Source: Harmothoe impar (taxonomy: Eukaryota; Annelida; Polychaeta; Phyllodocida; Polynoidae). From it: a DNA stretch of 64,000 nucleotides. Both the position numbers and the translations under genes were made by a program. Below, one piece after another: positions 33,202 through 43,915 of the stretch (positions are counted from its first letter, which is position 1; each line of letters starts with the position of its first letter). The stretch covers positions 37,781,570-37,845,569 of the forward strand of contig OX381705.1 in assembly GCA_947462335.1 (NCBI GenBank), given 5' to 3'. Under the pieces are notes generated by a model, which was given only the letters and a program-made list of their open reading frames with translations, did no database searches and was not told where the DNA came from.

Positions 33202-33468
33202 ATGAAGCTGAAATACTCCCCAACAAATGCAAAGATGTCAATCAACACCCCAGGAGCAGGAACTAGCTCCAGGGGATCGAGTGGAGGAGGGACCAAGCTA
33301 GATCTCGGAACTACTATACCGTATCAAGCTGTCATATTTTTCATTTATATCATCACTTCTAACAAGATCATTTTTCTTAGATCTGTCACTCAAAGGTTCG
33401 GGAAGGAAAGGGAAAGTTATCATTCTCACACTATGTTTAATCATTGGGAATCACTTGATGGATTATAG
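33202..33468 (+). CDS. Small ORF overlapping the ORF3 start, 88 aa
   Basis: ATG 33202 to TAG 33466-33468. Its end overlaps the ORF3 ATG (33458) in ATGGATTATAG. The product has a Gly/Ser-rich first part and one hydrophobic segment (AVIFFIYIITSNKIIFL, about residues 43-59) that could span a membrane. No family recognised. It may serve only to bring ribosomes to ORF3, or may be chance. Confidence 0.35.
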   Translation: MKLKYSPTNAKMSINTPGAGTSSRGSSGGGTKLDLGTTIPYQAVIFFIYIITSNKIIFLRSVTQRFGKERESYHSHTMFNHWESLDGL

Positions 33469-36364
33469 TAAGGATTTCCAAGTTCCCAAAATGAAGGGGT
33501 TCACAGTCGCTCATTTAAATTGTAGAAGTATTCATGGTAAAAAGTGTAAATTTATTGAGATAAAACCAACACTAAATAATGTGGATTTCGTCGCCTGTAC
33601 CGAATCTTGGCTCACAGAGAAACACGATAAGGCTCTTCTGTCCTGGTCTGGCAAGAGCTACCACAGGCTGGACAGGGATGGCCTAGCAGGTGGAATAATT
33701 TGCTATATCACGGATAGAATTTATAAATATTCCTCTGTAAATAAAGACCTGTCGTGTATCTCTGATGACATAGAGTGTCTCTCCATCAATATTGATATCC
33801 CCAACAATAGAATGATGACGTTAACCACTGTTTATAAACCCCCTAGAGCTACAGCATATAATTTTATAGAATGTTTGAAAAAGCTCTACACTAAGAAGAG
33901 AGAAAACTGGTTTCTGGGAGATTTCAACATAAATTTTTTGGATAATAATGATTCTGAAACTGAGGCTCTAAAGAATTTCTGTCGAGATTACAATCTAAGG
34001 TGGCTTTTTTCTGAAATTACACGCCCCAATATTGATGGAGTTCACAACGTCGGAACCTGTATTGACAATATTTTAACTAACTGTAAATATGTACTATCTA
34101 AGCATGTAGCGCCAATATTGATAAGTGATCACCTCCCAATATACGCCTGTCGTAAAAAGACCCCTAACCCCAAGGAAATTGTATCATACCAAGGTAGATC
34201 ATACAAAAACTACAGCAAAGATTCTTTTCAGGAATTTTTATTAAAACAAAATTGGGAAAATCTTTACACGGCTATAAATATAGATGATAAATGGGATATG
34301 GTAATAGTCAAAATTAAGGAATACTTGGATGAAGTTGCCCCCATTCGCCTGATTAAATACAGGGACTACAAGGTTCAATGGATGGACAAGGAAACAGTCA
34401 AAGTCATTAAACAGCGAAATGAGTTCATGCAAAAGTTTATTAAACATAAAAATGTCGAAGATCTGAGACAAGCCAAACTCCTTCGCTGCCGTATTACCCC
34501 AATGGTACGTAAAGCTAAAGGTAAATATATCCAAGATAAGTTAAACACATACAAAAATAATTCACGTAAATTCTGGGCAGTGATGAACTCATTTTTCAAG
34601 GCCCCAAAAACCCACCCCCCTCCGGCCCTCATTGACAAAGATGGCGCTACTGTTGAAAACAATGCTGAGTACATCAATAATTTTTTCAGTAACATTGGCA
34701 AAGATCTCTTTGAAGCCAAAGGTATACAGGTTGAACCATTTGTGGATCCTGATGAGGGTTATTTAGAAACACAAGAGGATGATACCTTTTCATCTTTTGA
34801 TGAAGGCGATATGGTTAAGATTATAAAACAAATTGATATTACAAAGCCTTCTGGTGTAAAAGACATATCAGCAACAGTTATTCGAGACGCCATGCTGATT
34901 TGCTCGCGTCAGTTTCATCATATTGTTATGTATTCTGTCATGTCTGCTTCCCTACCGAAGGATTGGACAAACGCCATCATTTCCCCTCTCCCTAAGTCTG
35001 GTAATTTAAAAGATGTATCAAATTGGAGGCCCATCTCCATTTTGCCCATCCCTAGCAAAATTTTAGAAAAATTAATTCAAAAACATTTCACGGAATTTTT
35101 AAATAATCGTGCGTTACTGTCCAATACTCAGTATGGTTTTAGACAAGGATTTAGTACAGCGGAAGCTATTTTTGACTATACTAAAGATCTATATACAGCC
35201 CGCAATAATCACAAATATGTAGCTTCTATTTACATCGACGTGAGGAAGGCGTTCGATTGTATAAGCCATAACCTCCTCCTCCACCATTTAAAACAGTCTA
35301 AAATCAATAGAACTATGTTAATGTGGTTTCATGCCTATTTAAGCAACAGACGCCAAAGTACAAAGGTTGACGGAGTTATTTCTCAGGAGAAAGTTGTCCA
35401 TTATGGCGTTCCGCAGGGTTCCGTCCTTGGTCCAACTCTCTTCATTTTCTTTGTCAATACTCTTATGCAAACCCCGCAATTCTGTTCCATAAAGATGTAT
35501 GCTGATGATTTGGTACTCTATTCAGAATCCAAATATCCAGCGGTGGCCTTAAGAAACCTGCAAAAAGACGTAAATATGCTAGACAAATTTTGTAACAATT
35601 TAGGCCTAACAATTAATCACAATAAAACCAAATTGGTTTGGCACTGCGCTGATCATAACTATAAGTACTGCGCCAACCGTAATCTATTCATAGGAGATAA
35701 ATTAATTAAGGAAGTCAACTCCTTTTCATATTTAGGCGCTATTATTGACAGGCCTTTAACAATGAAACCTTTCATCAACAAAATGACTACGGGTACTAAT
35801 TATCTGTCGTTTAAATTTGCCAGATTAAGGTTTCATCTGTCTGATGATCATGCCACTACTCTATACAAATATGCAGTTACACCTCATTATGATTACTGCT
35901 CATATTTGGTAGATGCTGGCACTGACGATCAAATCAGAAAACTACAAGTTACACAAAACAGAATGCTCAGATGTATTAGGCGTGTTAGAGTATGGGAGGA
36001 ACATATAAATGATCTACATGCCCTCTGCGAAATCCCCCTCTTATCCTCAAGACGGAAAGAACTACTCATGTCGCTCATGTATAATAAATGTAAGAAAGCT
36101 CCTCCCCCACTCACTAGAAACAGAACCCGTGGGGATCACAAGTTAAACTACCCCCTACCCTTTCCACACACTTCGAAATTTAAACGCAGCCCGGTTTATA
36201 GAGGCATTCAGATTTGGAACTCCCTCCCATACGACATGCAAAAAGCTGAAACAAAAGCAACTTTCAAGATGAAAACAAAGAAATGGTTCAAGACCGACAT
36301 GACCGGCAAAAGGGAAGCCTTACTGCAACTGAGGCAAAGAGAAAGGCGTAGACGGAGAAATTAA
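33458..36364 (+). CDS. LINE ORF3: endonuclease-reverse transcriptase, 968 aa
   Basis: ATG 33458 is the first in-frame ATG (MDYSKDFQ...). An internal ATG at 33491 is also possible. The apurinic-type endonuclease (about residues 12-230) shows HLNCRSIHG, ACTESWL (catalytic Glu), VYKPPRA, LGDFNIN (Asp, Asn) and ISDHLP (Asp-His). The reverse transcriptase (about 480-760) shows ISPLPKSG, NWRPISILP, YGFRQGFST, SIYIDVRKAFDCISH (first Asp), GVPQGSVLGP and the catalytic MYADDLVLY. After it come a thumb-like region and a basic end (RQRERRRRRN). There is no RNase H. The protein nicks target DNA and copies the element RNA there. One GNNG hairpin copy lies inside it at about 34745-34760. No stop or frameshift is seen. 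Confidence 0.93.
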   Translation: MDYSKDFQVPKMKGFTVAHLNCRSIHGKKCKFIEIKPTLNNVDFVACTESWLTEKHDKALLSWSGKSYHRLDRDGLAGGIICYITDRIYKYSSVNKDLSCISDDIECLSINIDIPNNRMMTLTTVYKPPRATAYNFIECLKKLYTKKRENWFLGDFNINFLDNNDSETEALKNFCRDYNLRWLFSEITRPNIDGVHNVGTCIDNILTNCKYVLSKHVAPILISDHLPIYACRKKTPNPKEIVSYQGRSYKNYSKDSFQEFLLKQNWENLYTAINIDDKWDMVIVKIKEYLDEVAPIRLIKYRDYKVQWMDKETVKVIKQRNEFMQKFIKHKNVEDLRQAKLLRCRITPMVRKAKGKYIQDKLNTYKNNSRKFWAVMNSFFKAPKTHPPPALIDKDGATVENNAEYINNFFSNIGKDLFEAKGIQVEPFVDPDEGYLETQEDDTFSSFDEGDMVKIIKQIDITKPSGVKDISATVIRDAMLICSRQFHHIVMYSVMSASLPKDWTNAIISPLPKSGNLKDVSNWRPISILPIPSKILEKLIQKHFTEFLNNRALLSNTQYGFRQGFSTAEAIFDYTKDLYTARNNHKYVASIYIDVRKAFDCISHNLLLHHLKQSKINRTMLMWFHAYLSNRRQSTKVDGVISQEKVVHYGVPQGSVLGPTLFIFFVNTLMQTPQFCSIKMYADDLVLYSESKYPAVALRNLQKDVNMLDKFCNNLGLTINHNKTKLVWHCADHNYKYCANRNLFIGDKLIKEVNSFSYLGAIIDRPLTMKPFINKMTTGTNYLSFKFARLRFHLSDDHATTLYKYAVTPHYDYCSYLVDAGTDDQIRKLQVTQNRMLRCIRRVRVWEEHINDLHALCEIPLLSSRRKELLMSLMYNKCKKAPPPLTRNRTRGDHKLNYPLPFPHTSKFKRSPVYRGIQIWNSLPYDMQKAETKATFKMKTKKWFKTDMTGKREALLQLRQRERRRRRN

Positions 36365-36902
36365 CCATTGCGCTAAAATCTCCATATACGAACCACTATT
36401 TAACTGTGAACCCCTGTAACAATGTAACAACTTATATGCTATATTATGGGACAATTTATATATCATGGGATTAACAACTTAATTTTCTCATCCATTTGTA
36501 TAAAAACCGCCTGTTATAATTCTACGTTACTGTTAACAGCTCGTACATTTACGACCAAAGTCACAGACCCAGCTTATGTGAGCCCAACAAAACCATCTAA
36601 TTCCTAGGTAGGATAACGAACAACCATTACCTGTACCGCTCACCTTCATCCTGTCTTATATTAAGGAAACTGTTACTCAAGTACTATACATACCTACAAA
36701 TGTGTCTTGTCTGTACCTGAAAATACAAAAAGCGATACTCATGACAAAACAATGTTCATATACACCCTGACCTGGAACGAGCACTTGTACATTATTCTGC
36801 TGGACTATTCACATGTGAGCTGATAAGTGGCAAAAAACTTATTTAAAGAAGAACATCCCCCTGGAAAGGCGATGAGATTAAATAAAAAAAAAAAAAAAAA
36901 AA
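36365..36902 (+). other. LINE 3' UTR with poly(A) tail
   Basis: About 520 bp of AT-rich non-coding sequence after ORF3, ending GATTAAATAAAA with A19 at 36884-36902. The AATAAA-like end may act as the polyadenylation signal. Confidence 0.75.
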
Positions 36903-37330
36903 GAGAATCAGGGATGAACGTCTTCCATGATTTTATAGAATTCCATGATTTTAGTAACAAGCTTAGATCTACATGAAAATTCATCAAAATGCACCATATG
37001 GCTTGTAGCATGCGATCAACATCTGGGGAAGTATGTCCCCAGACCCCCTAGTCTAAGTCACTGCGCTTTGCTTGCAATATTGCAGTGCTACGCTAGCAAA
37101 ACGTTGTCTGTCATTGGGCCCACATTTCTCCATTTCAAACCTTGGATTTTTAGAAATCTTTCAGTCCCATGCCTGTAGTATTATAGTTATTAAGGCATAT
37201 CTCGTATCAACTTAAAACTGAGTCTGACTCACATACAAGTCATGGCTTCTACGTGAGAATATACCATTGTGTGTATAAACTCGCGTATAAACCGCACCCT
37301 GACTTTGGGCTGATCTTATCATATAAGCCG
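36903..37330. other. Flank, with MITE interior into which the long-TIR element inserted
   Basis: No gene. From about 37280 the sequence (TCGCGTATAAACCGCACCCT ... ATAAGCCG) is a TACCGTA-type MITE interior. Its continuation GATCTGATAATGCCGACT is found after 46898, on the other side of the insertion. Confidence 0.65.
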
Positions 37331-37336
37331 CACTGG

Positions 37337-38024
37337 AGTAGTATAGTATGTATCGGAACGGGACTATAGTTAAGTACTGTTTATTACTCAATCGACCTGC
37401 AGCCAATCAGAGGCCTCCCTTTTGGCGGGAAATTCAAAAGCAGCCAATGAGAGGCCTCCCTTTTGGCGGGAAATTCAAATAGGTCACGTGACCGGAAGTG
37501 ACCTACTTCCGGTCACGTGACCTTTGGGCGGGAAATTCAAATAGGTCACGTGACCGGAAGTGACCTACTTAAGAGGGTCACGTGACCACCATGTTGGCGG
37601 GAAATTCAAATAAGTCACGTGACTGGAAGTGACCTACTTAAGGGGGTCACGTGACTACTAGGTTGGCGCGAATTTCAAAATAAGTCACTTGAGATTTTTA
37701 TGGATAAATAAATTTTAAAAAAGAAAAAAAGCAAGCTGAAAGCTTGCTAAAAAATAATTTAAAAATGTAGCTCTTTTTTTTAGGGGGGGGAGGGGCACTC
37801 TAGGGGGCACTCTTTAAGATGCATGGGGGGGGAGGGGGGGAGGGGAAGGGTTTTTTAAGAGTGAGACTCGCTTCTCTGCCCTCTCTTTTAGAGGGCAGAG
37901 AGGCGAGTCTACTGGTTCGTCTACTTACAATGAAATGTATCATGATTGCGTTTATGATGATGTGCATCATGATGTGACTATCTTACAACTTTATAAGAAA
38001 TAAGCAAGGTCTCTCTCCTATACA
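37337..38024 (+). repeat. Left TIR, about 688 bp
   Basis: Matches the reverse complement of 46201-46892 to the inner border CTCTCTCCTATACA, with only a few differences (for example 37344-37347 and GACCTGCAG against GACCGGCAG). It contains a self-complementary CTGCCCTC...GAGGGCAG stem at about 37877-37905. Confidence 0.93.
37410..37690. promoter_or_regulatory. Array of E2F-, ETS-, E-box- and CCAAT-like sites in left TIR
   Basis: TTTGGCGGGAAA, a classical E2F site, occurs twice exactly (37421, 37461) and three more times in close variants (37526, 37592, 37663). GTCACGTGAC occurs four times exactly, with two GTCACGTGACT variants. ACTTCCGGT/ACCGGAAGT ETS-type sites adjoin several E-boxes. AGCCAATCAGAG and AGCCAATGAGAG are CCAAT boxes. 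Role as an S-phase promoter or replication control region is inference. Confidence 0.6.
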
Positions 38025-41000
38025 TGGGCGTACTTACACTGACTATTTGTAAACTAATGAATGGGACTTCCTCGTTAAAATCAGTATCTACAACTCTTTC
38101 AATCTTAAGGCTTTTTTTGAGTTTATTCTTTTGTTCAATTTTGGGCCCACCTCAAAAGAGGAATAGGCCCTCGCTTGCTCATCAGAGCCGGGGTGTAGAA
38201 GGCCCCTGCCCTGTCGGGTACGTTCTGAGATAGATCGCCCTCTGGTACGTTTTTGGTTACTTTGGAGCTCTCAGTCGACTGTCTTATCCACCTTAAAAAA
38301 ACCAGACTTTCGGTGTCTCATGATAAAACTGGTGCCTTATACTAAGTGCTGGATTACTTTCTCATTTTTTTATTGTTCTATCCGATGCTTATTTAATTTT
38401 TGCACTGATAAAAACGGCTAGCTTGTACAAACACGCGGTCTATTTAAGCGTTAAGTGTAGAAAATGAACAGAACAGTGCACAGAAAATAGAGCTACCGAC
38501 TACATTTCGCCCAGTCACTCAGCGGAGAACAAAAGAACTACTGACGTAGTGTACCCGCTATTCCGACAGTTGGCGCCACCGTTATACTTTTCCCGCGTGC
38601 GACATGAAGCCCTGGGGTGGGTACTGGCTGTTTGGTTGTAGGTACCGAAACATAAAAAACTACAGCCAGCCCATGTCATGGTGAGACAGCTCTCTTATTC
38701 CCCCTTGAGTAGCGTCCGTAGGGCCTATGACAAAACCTAGTCCCGTACACTGAGCAGCTTCAGGTCTGAAGGCTCATACAGAAAAATGTGTGGGTGTGTG
38801 GGTGTGTGGGTGTGTGGGTTGCTTTACGCCTTAGTTAACAGCTATGGTCATTTCAAGGGCGGTGATGGTGATCGAATCTATGGTCCTTTTACCGAGACAA
38901 GGGTTTCTTTTACATCCCACACTACATAGCAGAGAGACGTCTAGCAGATTCAGAGTGGATAGAATTTATCCACTGACCACGGGAGCCCCAGACAGCCGGT
39001 GACCAGTGGTGGTGGTGGAAGGGGTCAGGGGCAGTTTGTAGTAATCTGATACATCCTGGTCAGATACCACCACTAACCTTACCCCTTCTAACTGTGCCTG
39101 CAAACCCAAAATATTTGAATACCTGATTGAATTGATGTTATTCTTTAATAAGCATGACATGCATGTCATGTGCTTCACATAGGTACTTTATTTATGATTC
39201 AACTCCTACCAGAAGCCAGTATATAAGAAAATGTTTGATACAACGTTATCATGTTATACATTTTTGTATTACTGCTTCTAGAAAGAGTTGAGGCTTAATT
39301 AATTTACCTCTGTGGAACACAGAACATGAATAATATATCTATTTTAGAATTTCATCAAATTAATGAAGCCTTTTATCATCTTTGATTGTGAGGCATACGC
39401 TTTTCTTACACACAACAGCTGTCATCTATCAAGGGGCTCTGGATGGGGGGTCCCCATGTCGAATGTCGATCTTAGAAAATGGCCATGTCACATGTCAATG
39501 TCACTTAATAATGCTCATATCCCATGTCGATTTTAAGAATTGCTCATGTCGCCTGTCACTATGATTTTTGGGCCTCATGTCACTTGTCATTAGGCCTCAT
39601 GTCGTTTGTCGATTATAAGAAATGGCCATGTCGCCATGTCGAATTTGGTGGTCCACACCCATTATCAAGTGTCAGGGCATGTTGGCTGCTTGACCACATA
39701 GTCTGTCATCACCCTTGTTTCTGTGCCTTATCTAAACAGCTAATTAGTGGCCGCTAGCCGAGAGTACCTCCCTGGTCACCTCTCCCAAATCTGCTAGACG
39801 CCTCACTGATAGGGGTGTGTGGGTGTGTGGGTCTGTGTGTGTCTGTTCGGTCTGTGTGTGCACGCGTCTTGCACTCTAGTCTTGCGGACCACTGTTAAGA
39901 CTGTGGTTGGAGAGCGCGACATAGCCGCCCGCTACACTCTCCAAACAGGGGTCCGCAAGACTAGGCCAGATCGCGCTCTTGCTTAAAGGTGCACCTCAAC
40001 TCAGTGCGCCTTTAACAGCCGTCCCAAATAGGTGAAGTTCTTGACGCGGCACAGCGCCTCCCACCAGTAGCCAATCAGCGCGCCGAACGCCGGACACACC
40101 CCCACCGTGTGAGCCTCTAAGTAGGTCACACGAATCATACTAAGATGCCGAGGTCTTCAGTCGGTTCGTCGCGACGGCCGCGAGCGATTGCGCGTTCGTC
40201 TAGATTCACTGCCTTGATTGGCAGAGGGGGGGGCTGATTACCCCCCGTCGGATGAATTGCGGCGAAACCATAATCAATTTTTCGCTGTTTTAGATAAAAG
40301 AGATCCAGAGCTATCCGCTCGTCCAAGAATTATTTTTCTATCAGCCCGGGATCACCCTCAAATTAAGGCCTAAAGTCCAAAAACCCAAATTTTTTTCCCT
40401 ATGGGATTTCAAGGTCTAAGCGTTTTTTGTAGCCCCAAGGAGCAGCTCACGGGTTCGAACCCTGTAAACGCCTTGACGCGCTTTCGTCGCCTTAGGCGAC
40501 GTGGCTAGACGTCTTGACTAAAACTTAGTGAGGGTTCGAACCCAGAACGTCCGTATTAGACGCCTAATTTCTACTAGCCCCGAAAACGAGAGTATCACAT
40601 CTATATAGGTCAACCATGTTAGCCTTGGTTTAAGTGCGTGCAGAACCGTGTATTGTGCATTTATGCAGCATACAGATATGGAGACAGGCTGCTACAGTGT
40701 CAAATTGATCGACATTGTATGTAACTGGACATGAAGAAGGATAATTTTTACTTAGTTTTCTAAAAAAGAGGGTAGTTCTCGGTACTCCTCCAGCAGCAGT
40801 GGTAGAGGGGTCGGACAGGTACTTAACCCTATTTATAGGGGCGCTAAGGTAGGGAGTTTGATAAATTTTTGAAAAATGAGTTAAAAAATACATATTGGTT
40901 CCATTAGTATAGATCCTATGAGAGCTTTTCAGATCTGTAAAAGATCAGGAGTTTCTATCCTGCCTAGATCCAGAAATATCATGGTGAATGCAACTGAACA

Positions 41001-43279
41001 TATTTCCCATTTCTGTGATCTAGGCAGGAGAGGGGCACTTTCACAGCAGTTAGGGGTTCTGTAGCTCTAGCCCTCCTAGGCACCCTTCTAACTCAGACAG
41101 AACAGGTTAACTTAAAATGGCTAGGGACATCATTGGGCAGAGGCACATACATCTGGATTTCACATACGTCTTCAAGAACACAATTACCAACATGCCCATG
41201 GTAACAAGTTTTAACAACTCATATTTATTTATTACATTTTGACATGAAGAATGTCACCATAATATTGTAGGCTACAGAAAACAGAGACTCTTATCTTTCT
41301 CCACTAATGGTTCCATTCATGTTGACTGCCATGATATTGTGATTAAAATGAGGGGTTTGTGTTTTTTATAGCTCAAGAAATGAGGTCAGGGGGGCTATTT
41401 TTATGCAATGCATCAGTGGGGGTGCTATTAGGAAGGGTTCATATTGGATCACAGAAACGGGCAGACTACAGCGTTATTCACATCTTTTGACAGGGACTTG
41501 GTTGGTTGTTGGGCTGCTTTACGCCCTAATTAACAGCTGAGGTCATTTCAAGGGGGGTGATGGTGATCGAATCTATGGATGCCTGAAGGTGGAAAGCACA
41601 CACCCTACACTTTTACCGAGGCAATGGTGCTGCTCAAAGGGTGTGGCGAGCTAGACTGGAGGATGTAATAACTAGGCGGCAGAGGGGCCAAAAAGACAAT
41701 CACGTAGTAGTAGGTCTACTTGGATCTTGAGTAGCCGCCTTTGTGGTTATAATTACCTAGACTAGTTGGCTCTGCCAGCCTGGTCAAGTGAAAATTGGTA
41801 AGGAGACTATGAACTAAGCTAAGCTCGGATTTTAAAAATGGTCTATAAAAGTATAATAAAACTATAGCACCCTCTTAGATTTGATGATAAGACGCTGCCT
41901 ACTAGGTATACGCATTTGTACAAGGGTATCATTGTGTATAAAACGCTCTTTTGGTACATCATCCCGACTCTACACGAGCACCATTTTCAACGACAGATAA
42001 TGCTGTAGTTAGGGTGGCCGGAGAGTCGGCGTGAGGGCCCAGTGTGTATCTGATCCTATGTTAAATGACCCTTTTATGATATGCCCTCATTTTCGATTCA
42101 AAGCAGATAGACACTTCTAGTAATTTGTTATCAACAGATCCTGAATGGGTCCATCCTATACAGGCTGGATAATGCATTATAAACTGTATTACATAATGTA
42201 ATTCAGGGGCAATGTTGACAGACCTCAGGTTTTGAGTCTCCTTTAAGCTCATAACTGGGAAATCTCTTTAACCTGACCTTTGGGAGAATTTGCACTGGCT
42301 GATGGCAAATCCATGTATCAACGAGATTCCTTTTCTGTTTGAAGCATCTTGAATGCAGCTATCCCATGGAGGGTCCTATAACTACTTAGGATATTGTTAT
42401 CTTTTTTGAGATAAGCCACCTAAATTGCGCATTTTCAGGGCTCTTTTTTTTTTTATAGAAATCTTTAATTGGTAGTTTACGGTAAATTACTGAATATAGA
42501 GATAAATCAAGTTAAAATAATGCATTTTGAATGGAAATGATACAATCTACCGCCAGCCAGCGTCAGAGCATCTGCTGGGGGTCATATGAGGACCTCAGAC
42601 CCCAATCTCAAGTATTAAAATCATATAAATAACACTAGAGGACACCTTCTGTCATACAGTTAGATAGAGAAATCTTAGTTCTCCCAATAGCCACTATAGC
42701 ATGGCAGGGCTATAAGTAAGCCATGGGTATGGCATGTCTTCTCTATACAGATCTTCAGATCTGTCAGAAAGGTTTGAGGAGTGAGGTATATGTAATCAGC
42801 TACAGTTAGTTACCTAGTTACTCTATCAATATAACAGTGCTAATTTGTTAAATGCGAATATTGAGACATTCTAGACATACATAATACATGTGTGTCTAGT
42901 TTATTTTCAAAAATGCTCCGGCCACCCTACTGTAGTGAATTTCCCATCTCAAGGCGAGCCCCGCGCTGGGTGGTGCTTATGTCTCGTAAGAGCTCCATCT
43001 CATAAGTATTAGTTACCATCACCTCACACCCGTTTAACAACAGATTCAGGGTCTAATTATGGAGACCCTGGAGTAGGATTAACAATATATCCCAATGTCT
43101 GTGGTGGACATTTACGACATGCAGCCTGCCTCCTGGAGGTGATAGATCTGACCACAGGTCCGCAATATGGAGCTCCCCCTCTGAGAGTATCAAGGTTTGC
43201 GTATAGTCTCCTGCAGTTTAATCTGTTATCTCCCCCTTTGTCGACCTCGCCAAAATCCTGGGAGATTCACTTTAAACCT
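38025..43279. other. Left interior of the long-TIR element, no gene found
   Basis: No frame above about 75 codons has recognisable motifs. Present are GTGTGTGGGT microsatellites (38790-38820, 39815-39850), a repeated GTGATGGTGATCGAATCTATGG segment (38860 and 41557), a CTAGTCTTGCGGACC inverted pair (39875 and 39945), and two GGTTCGAACCC motifs (40448, 40531). A 140-bp segment (41672-41815) is repeated at 43770-43915. Confidence 0.6.
39440..39660 (-). repeat. CGACATG-family repeat, copy 5
   Basis: Reverse-complement orientation; starts GGATGGGGGGTCCCCATGTCG, the counterpart of the CGACATGGGGACCCCCCCAT end at 55137-55365. Units of ATGTCGATTTTAAGAAATGG. Confidence 0.8.
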
Positions 43280-43915
43280 AAGTCCTACCCTTTTTTATTC
43301 TTTGTTTATTGTGTGGCCCCTAAAGAGGGGCCGCGGTGTTGATTAATTACACCACATGTTAAGCAGCATGAGATCAAACCTCCCTCAAAAGCGTCAAGGC
43401 TCAAAGTCCTGTTGGACGGGAACCCTGTGTTGCTTTCGAGGACGAATGGTTGAGTGATCCGTTGCAGAATACCGATCCGTCAGAGGTTCTGACTTTATAT
43501 AGCTTTTATATCGCTTTAGATATGGTGTAGTATTTTCAATCTCACTATAGTTTAGTTGATATTTCAAAGAATCTGCCTCATTCTATCAGAAATACACAAC
43601 GTTGACATGTTTCTTATATTCAATATATTAGAAGTGTGCTTTGTTGCTTATTATAGGTCATTATGCGTTTAAAATGTTCGCGAGTATCGTGGAAATGTAC
43701 AAAAACCCTATTGTGGCGTCATCTGACGAAAAGAGCGGAGAACTATACTAGAGCATGTAATCGCCAGACCAGCAGGCGGCGGCAGAGTGGTCAAAAGACA
43801 ATCTCGTAGTAGTAGGTCTACTCGCATGTTGAGTAGCCGCCCTTGTGGTTGTAATTACCTAGCCTAGTTGACCCTGCCGGCCTGGTCAAGTGAAATTAGT
43901 AAGGAGACCACCCAT
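41672..43915 (+). repeat. Direct repeat pair of about 140 bp inside the long-TIR element
   Basis: Copies at about 41672-41815 and 43770-43915 share GGCGGCAGAG, AAAGACAATC(A/T)CGTAGTAG, TTGAGTAGCCGCC, AATTACCTAG and CTGGTCAAGTGAAA. They differ at roughly one base in eight. Confidence 0.75.

Larger units (their letters stand above)
24100..36902 (+). mobile_element. Giant non-LTR retrotransposon (LINE), three ORFs, about 12.8 kb
   Basis: ORF1 (24364-29904), ORF2 (29907-31697) and ORF3 (33458-36364), all plus strand and uninterrupted, then a 3' UTR and a 19-bp poly(A) at 36884-36902. An AP-endonuclease plus RT protein without RNase H, preceded by an esterase-fold protein, fits the CR1/L2/Crack side of the LINE tree; this clade placement is inference. 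The 5' end is set only approximately, as I could not find a target duplication. Usual LINEs are 4-7 kb, so this one is about twice normal. Intact frames suggest a young and possibly active copy. Confidence 0.9.

Noticed and set aside
36903..36930. Target duplication for the giant LINE
   Set aside because: AGAGAATCAGGG after the poly(A) was not found before the 5' end, so no TSD can be claimed.
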